DNA of 64,000 nt, taken from positions 30,585 to 94,584 of the forward strand of contig CAZLTN010000011.1 in NCBI GenBank assembly GCA_964562455.1, in the 5' to 3' direction. The notes under the pieces are model-generated. The model made no database searches, was not told the origin of the DNA, and was given only the letters and a program-made list of their open reading frames with translations. The translations under genes were made by a program, and so were the position numbers. Positions 61,135 to 64,000 of this stretch are shown here, piece by piece. Source of the stretch: Ravibacter sp964562455 (lineage in GTDB: Bacteria > Bacteroidota > Bacteroidia > Cytophagales > Spirosomataceae). Numbering within the stretch: position 1 is the stretch's first letter; each line of letters begins with the position of its first letter.

Positions 61135-62307
61135 AAACAGGACCTGGTTGTGCTGAACAAGGGTGTCAAGGTTAATCTTACCGGTCACCGCGACGAGATC
61201 CATGTAGAGAGCTTTATCTGGGGAAACGACAACCAGCATTTGTATTTTACGGCCCCGATAGACGGAACGATCCAGCTTTTTGAAGTCAGGAATATAGGGC
61301 TCACAAAAATGCTCCCTCCGGTAAGGCAGGTTACCAAAGGCGATTTTGACGTCAACGCGATTGTCGGGCAGGCAGGAAAGCAGCTAATCGTTTCGAGGGC
61401 GGATATGGGCAACCCGCCGGAGCTTTTCGCTGTCGACATCGCCAGCGGCACAATGAAGCGGTTGACTTCCGTAAACTCGGCCCGGCTTGCGGGTATCAGG
61501 CCAATTTCTACGAAACGCGTATGGGTAAATACGACTGATCATAAAAAAATGCTTACCTGGGTCATCTACCCGCCGGATTTTGACCCTACAAAAAAATACC
61601 CCACCCTGCTTTATTGCCAGGGAGGACCGCAATCGGCTTTGACCCAGTTTTATTCTTTCAGATGGAATTTCCAGTTGATCGCCTCCCAGGGATATATAGT
61701 GGTGGCTCCGAACCGTCGCGGCATGCCCGGCCACGGTACCGAGTGGAATGAGCAGGTAAGCAAGGACTGGGGCGGGCAGGTAATCGAAGACTACCTGAGC
61801 GCAATAGACCATGTAGCAGGCGAACCCTACGTCGACAAAAGCCGCCTAGGATGCATAGGTGCCAGTTTCGGCGGATTTTCAGTATTTGCGCTGGCGGCAG
61901 TACACAACAAACGGTTTAAATCGTTTATCTCGCATGACGGCGTTTTCGACTTCAGGAGCATGTACGGGACAACCGACGAATTATTCTTCGAAAACTGGGA
62001 AAAAGGCGGTGCATACTGGGAGAAGGACAACGCTGTTGCGCAACGGTCATTCAGCCAGTCGCCCAGTAACTTTGTTGAAAAATGGGACACACCTATTTAT
62101 ATCATACAGGGGGGAAAGGATTACCGGGTCCCGATAGAACAGGGGCTGCAGGCCTTCCAGGCCGCCCAGCTCAGGGGAATCAAAAGTAAGCTGCTTTACC
62201 TGCCCGAAGAAAACCACTGGGTACTCACCGGCCAGAATGCGCTTTTATGGCACCGCGAGTTTTTCGGCTGGCTTGACGAAACGTTGAAATAGTGTGGCTT
62301 CGACTCC

Positions 62308-62370
62308 GCTCAGCCACCGGATCAAAAGCGGCTCAGTCACCGGATCAAAAGCCACTCAGCCACCGGACCA
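62308..62370 (+). repeat. 23-bp tandem repeat, nearly three copies
   Basis: Units of the form GCTCAGCCACCGGATCAAAA start at 62308, 62331 and about 62354, with few mismatches. They follow a TTCGACTCCGCTCAGCC element, a short sequence often found between genes in many bacteria. They lie between the S9 gene and the M28 gene and may contain a transcript end. Confidence 0.75.
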
Positions 62371-62453
62371 GTGCTTGTACAGCCGCGAGGTGTTCGGCTT
62401 TCGTATCGTGAAGCAATAGTCTAGTTTACAGCTTATTAATATATTTTATTTTA

Positions 62454-64000
62454 ATGAAAAATATAGCCATAGCAATTTCCTTTCTCACTACCTGCTTCCT
62501 GGCCGGCTGCCAGGGAGAAACTTCGTCAGATTCACCCCAGACATTGATAGACGGCTCGGATTTTACACGCCACGTTTCCGTCCTGGCGCACGACTCTCTC
62601 GAAGGCAGGATGCCCTTTACCGACGGTGAAAGCAAAACAATAACCTACCTGAGCAATGAATTTTCAAAGCTGGGCCTCAAACCGGGTAACGGCGACAGCT
62701 ATTTCCAGGAAGTCCCGCTGGTAGAAATCGATTCCAAACCGACAGGTGACCTTCGGATTCGCGGAAAGGGCAAGTCGCTCTCTTTCAAATACCTGGACGA
62801 ATTTGTAATTAACTCGGGACGTATGGATGAGGAAGCCGGCTTGCTGAATTCGGAACTGGTCTTCGCCGGTTACGGCATTACAGCTCCCGAATTCGGATGG
62901 AATGACTACGATGGTCTCGACGTAAAAGGAAAAACCGTAGTAGTGCTTGTAAACGATCCGGGGTATGTGGACAGTACGCTCTTCAGGGGAAAAAATATGA
63001 CTTACTACGGCAGGTGGAGATACAAGTTTGAAGAAGCTTCAAGGCAGGGAGCTGCGGGAATCCTGATTATCCATGATACCGGTCCTGCCAGCTACGGTTG
63101 GAATGTCGTAAGGAGCAGTTGGTCGGGACCAAAGCTCAACCTGCAGGATTCCGGTGAGAAAAACCCTAAAACGCTGGTAGAGGGATGGATTTCGATGGAA
63201 GCCGCCTCTAAGCTCTTCGAGGCCGCCGGACAATCGACGGAGCTTTTTAAAAAAGCAGCGGAAAAAGGCTTCGAGGCAGTCCCGCTAGGCCTGTCTGCTT
63301 CCGTAACAGTGAAGAACAGCATCAAAAAATCAGTTTCGCATAATGTACTCGGCGTATGGCCCGGCACCGAACGAAGCGATGAATATATTGTCTATATGGC
63401 ACATTGGGACCACCTGGGTGTCGGCGAGAAAATAAATGGCGACTCCATTTACAACGGAGCGGTAGATAATGCTTCAGGAATCGCGGCTATTCTTGAAATC
63501 GCCAAAGCATTTACCCGGAGTAAATCGAAACCGCTGCGTTCTATCCTGTTTTTGGCCGTAACCGCAGAAGAACAGGGGCTGCTCGGCTCAGCCTACTATG
63601 CGACGCACCCGGTGTACCGTCCTGCCAAAACAGTAGCCGCTATCAACATCGACGCTCTTGCGCCTTTCGGCCGCACGAAAGACGTTATCGTAGTGGGTAA
63701 GGGCCAGTCGGAATTGGACGAGTATGTTGAGGCAGCCGCAAAAAAGCAGGGCCGCTACCTGAAATCCGAGAAAAACCCTTCCGCGGGTACCTATTACCGT
63801 TCCGACCATTTCAATTTCGCTAAAATCGGAGTTCCTGCACTTTACACCAACAGCGGATCAGATCTTTGGAACGGGGGAACTGAGGCCGGAGAAGCGAAAC
63901 ACAAGGAATACGATCAGAATAAATATCACGCGCCGGCAGACAATTATAGCCCGGATTGGGATATTTCCGGAATTATTGAAGATATACAATTGTTGTATGA
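62454..64000 (+). CDS. M28-family zinc aminopeptidase lipoprotein, partial at the window end
   Basis: 515 codons are present without a stop. The lipobox CFLAGC anchors it in a membrane. A protease-associated domain is inserted (ELVFAGYGITAPEFGWNDYD to GAAGILIIHDTGPASYGW). The catalytic domain carries the metal ligands of family M28: His and Asp in MAHWDHLG and GAVDNASG, the acid pair in VTAEEQGLLGS, Asp in INIDALAPFG, and a final His in KYHAPADNY. It removes N-terminal residues from peptides in the periplasm (family knowledge). The upstream neighbour is the broken S9 peptidase, so the two may form a peptide-degradation unit. The 161-bp gap between them contains the 23-bp repeats. Confidence 0.93.
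   Translation, partial: MKNIAIAISFLTTCFLAGCQGETSSDSPQTLIDGSDFTRHVSVLAHDSLEGRMPFTDGESKTITYLSNEFSKLGLKPGNGDSYFQEVPLVEIDSKPTGDLRIRGKGKSLSFKYLDEFVINSGRMDEEAGLLNSELVFAGYGITAPEFGWNDYDGLDVKGKTVVVLVNDPGYVDSTLFRGKNMTYYGRWRYKFEEASRQGAAGILIIHDTGPASYGWNVVRSSWSGPKLNLQDSGEKNPKTLVEGWISMEAASKLFEAAGQSTELFKKAAEKGFEAVPLGLSASVTVKNSIKKSVSHNVLGVWPGTERSDEYIVYMAHWDHLGVGEKINGDSIYNGAVDNASGIAAILEIAKAFTRSKSKPLRSILFLAVTAEEQGLLGSAYYATHPVYRPAKTVAAINIDALAPFGRTKDVIVVGKGQSELDEYVEAAAKKQGRYLKSEKNPSAGTYYRSDHFNFAKIGVPALYTNSGSDLWNGGTEAGEAKHKEYDQNKYHAPADNYSPDWDISGIIEDIQLLY

Larger units (their letters stand above)
59816..62292 (+). pseudogene. S9-family prolyl oligopeptidase-like gene disrupted by an internal tandem duplication
   Basis: The first 252 codons (signal peptide LAYLICLSIPFFGQS, beta-propeller start) run to 60571. 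A 42-bp spacer and then a second copy of 521 bp follow. The copy offset is 563 bp, which is not a multiple of three, so the first frame ends at 60670. The rest of the enzyme lies in another frame from copy two to 62292: the propeller end, then the alpha/beta-hydrolase domain with nucleophile Ser in GASFGGFS, Asp in QGGKDYRVPIEQG and His in EENHWV. Removing one copy restores a 638-residue secreted peptidase of normal length. No good start precedes the second half. Either the gene is inactivated or the assembly contains an error; all active-site residues are intact. Confidence 0.85.

Noticed and set aside
60688..62292. Independent 534-aa S9 peptidase gene
   Set aside because: The apparent start is a TTG inside the duplicated segment, there is no signal peptide or promoter, and the frame continues the upstream gene once one repeat copy is removed.
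62308..62370. CRISPR-like array
   Set aside because: Units are directly adjacent without spacers, and no cas gene is present.

Overview
The window looks like a chromosomal segment from a Bacteroidota bacterium, most likely order Cytophagales (Dyadobacter/Spirosoma-like; genus is a guess). The signs are two SusC/SusD pairs, a third STN-type TonB receptor, two ECF sigma/FecR sets, a T9SS sorting domain, many secreted sugar-active oxidoreductases, and promoter -7 boxes of the TAnnTTTG type. Most genes lie on the minus strand. No tRNA, rRNA, CRISPR array, transposase or phage gene was found.

Layout. 1-346: an eroded FAD-oxidoreductase copy. 347-3457: a secreted beta-helix protein with a T9SS tail. 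3621-6306: a TPR histidine kinase, broken by one missing base, and its LuxR-type response regulator. 6429-22013: seven consecutive exported FAD-dependent oxidoreductase genes, plus a HEAT protein with an FMN-attachment-like motif. 22123-29320: SusD, SusC, FecR and an ECF sigma factor, the likely uptake and control module for that array. 29365-32280: a Gfo/Idh/MocA oxidoreductase, a small beta-rich protein and a sugar isomerase/epimerase. 32292-42841: FecR, TonB receptor, DUF4876, DUF6850, an unknown 201-aa protein, a gingipain-like protease fused to HEAT repeats, and an ECF sigma factor at the tail. 43032-53546: a KDPG-aldolase-like gene converging on an operon of FCD-type GntR regulator, N-acetylneuraminate-lyase-like aldolase, HEAT lipoprotein, BNR protein, SusC, SusD and MFS carrier, which resembles a sialic or other ulosonic acid locus. 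53670-54857: a di-haem cytochrome c peroxidase. 54961-55330: a gene-free stretch of palindromic repeats. 55528-59433: DUF6807, Gfo/Idh/MocA and DUF1080. 59816-62292: an S9 peptidase gene broken by a 563-bp-offset tandem duplication. 62454-end: an M28 peptidase running off the window.

How it may work together (inference). The secreted FAD enzymes, the Gfo/Idh/MocA enzymes, the isomerase/epimerase and the DUF1080 protein fit oxidoreductive glycan breakdown through keto-sugars, fed by SusCD importers and switched by ECF sigma/FecR signalling. Both SusC leaders carry, on the opposite strand, a TAnnTTTG box touching the start codon and a downstream hairpin with a T-run. That geometry fits short antisense RNAs. 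The candidates for undescribed biology are the FAD/FMN oxidoreductase array and the protease-HEAT/TonB/DUF4876/DUF6850 operon.
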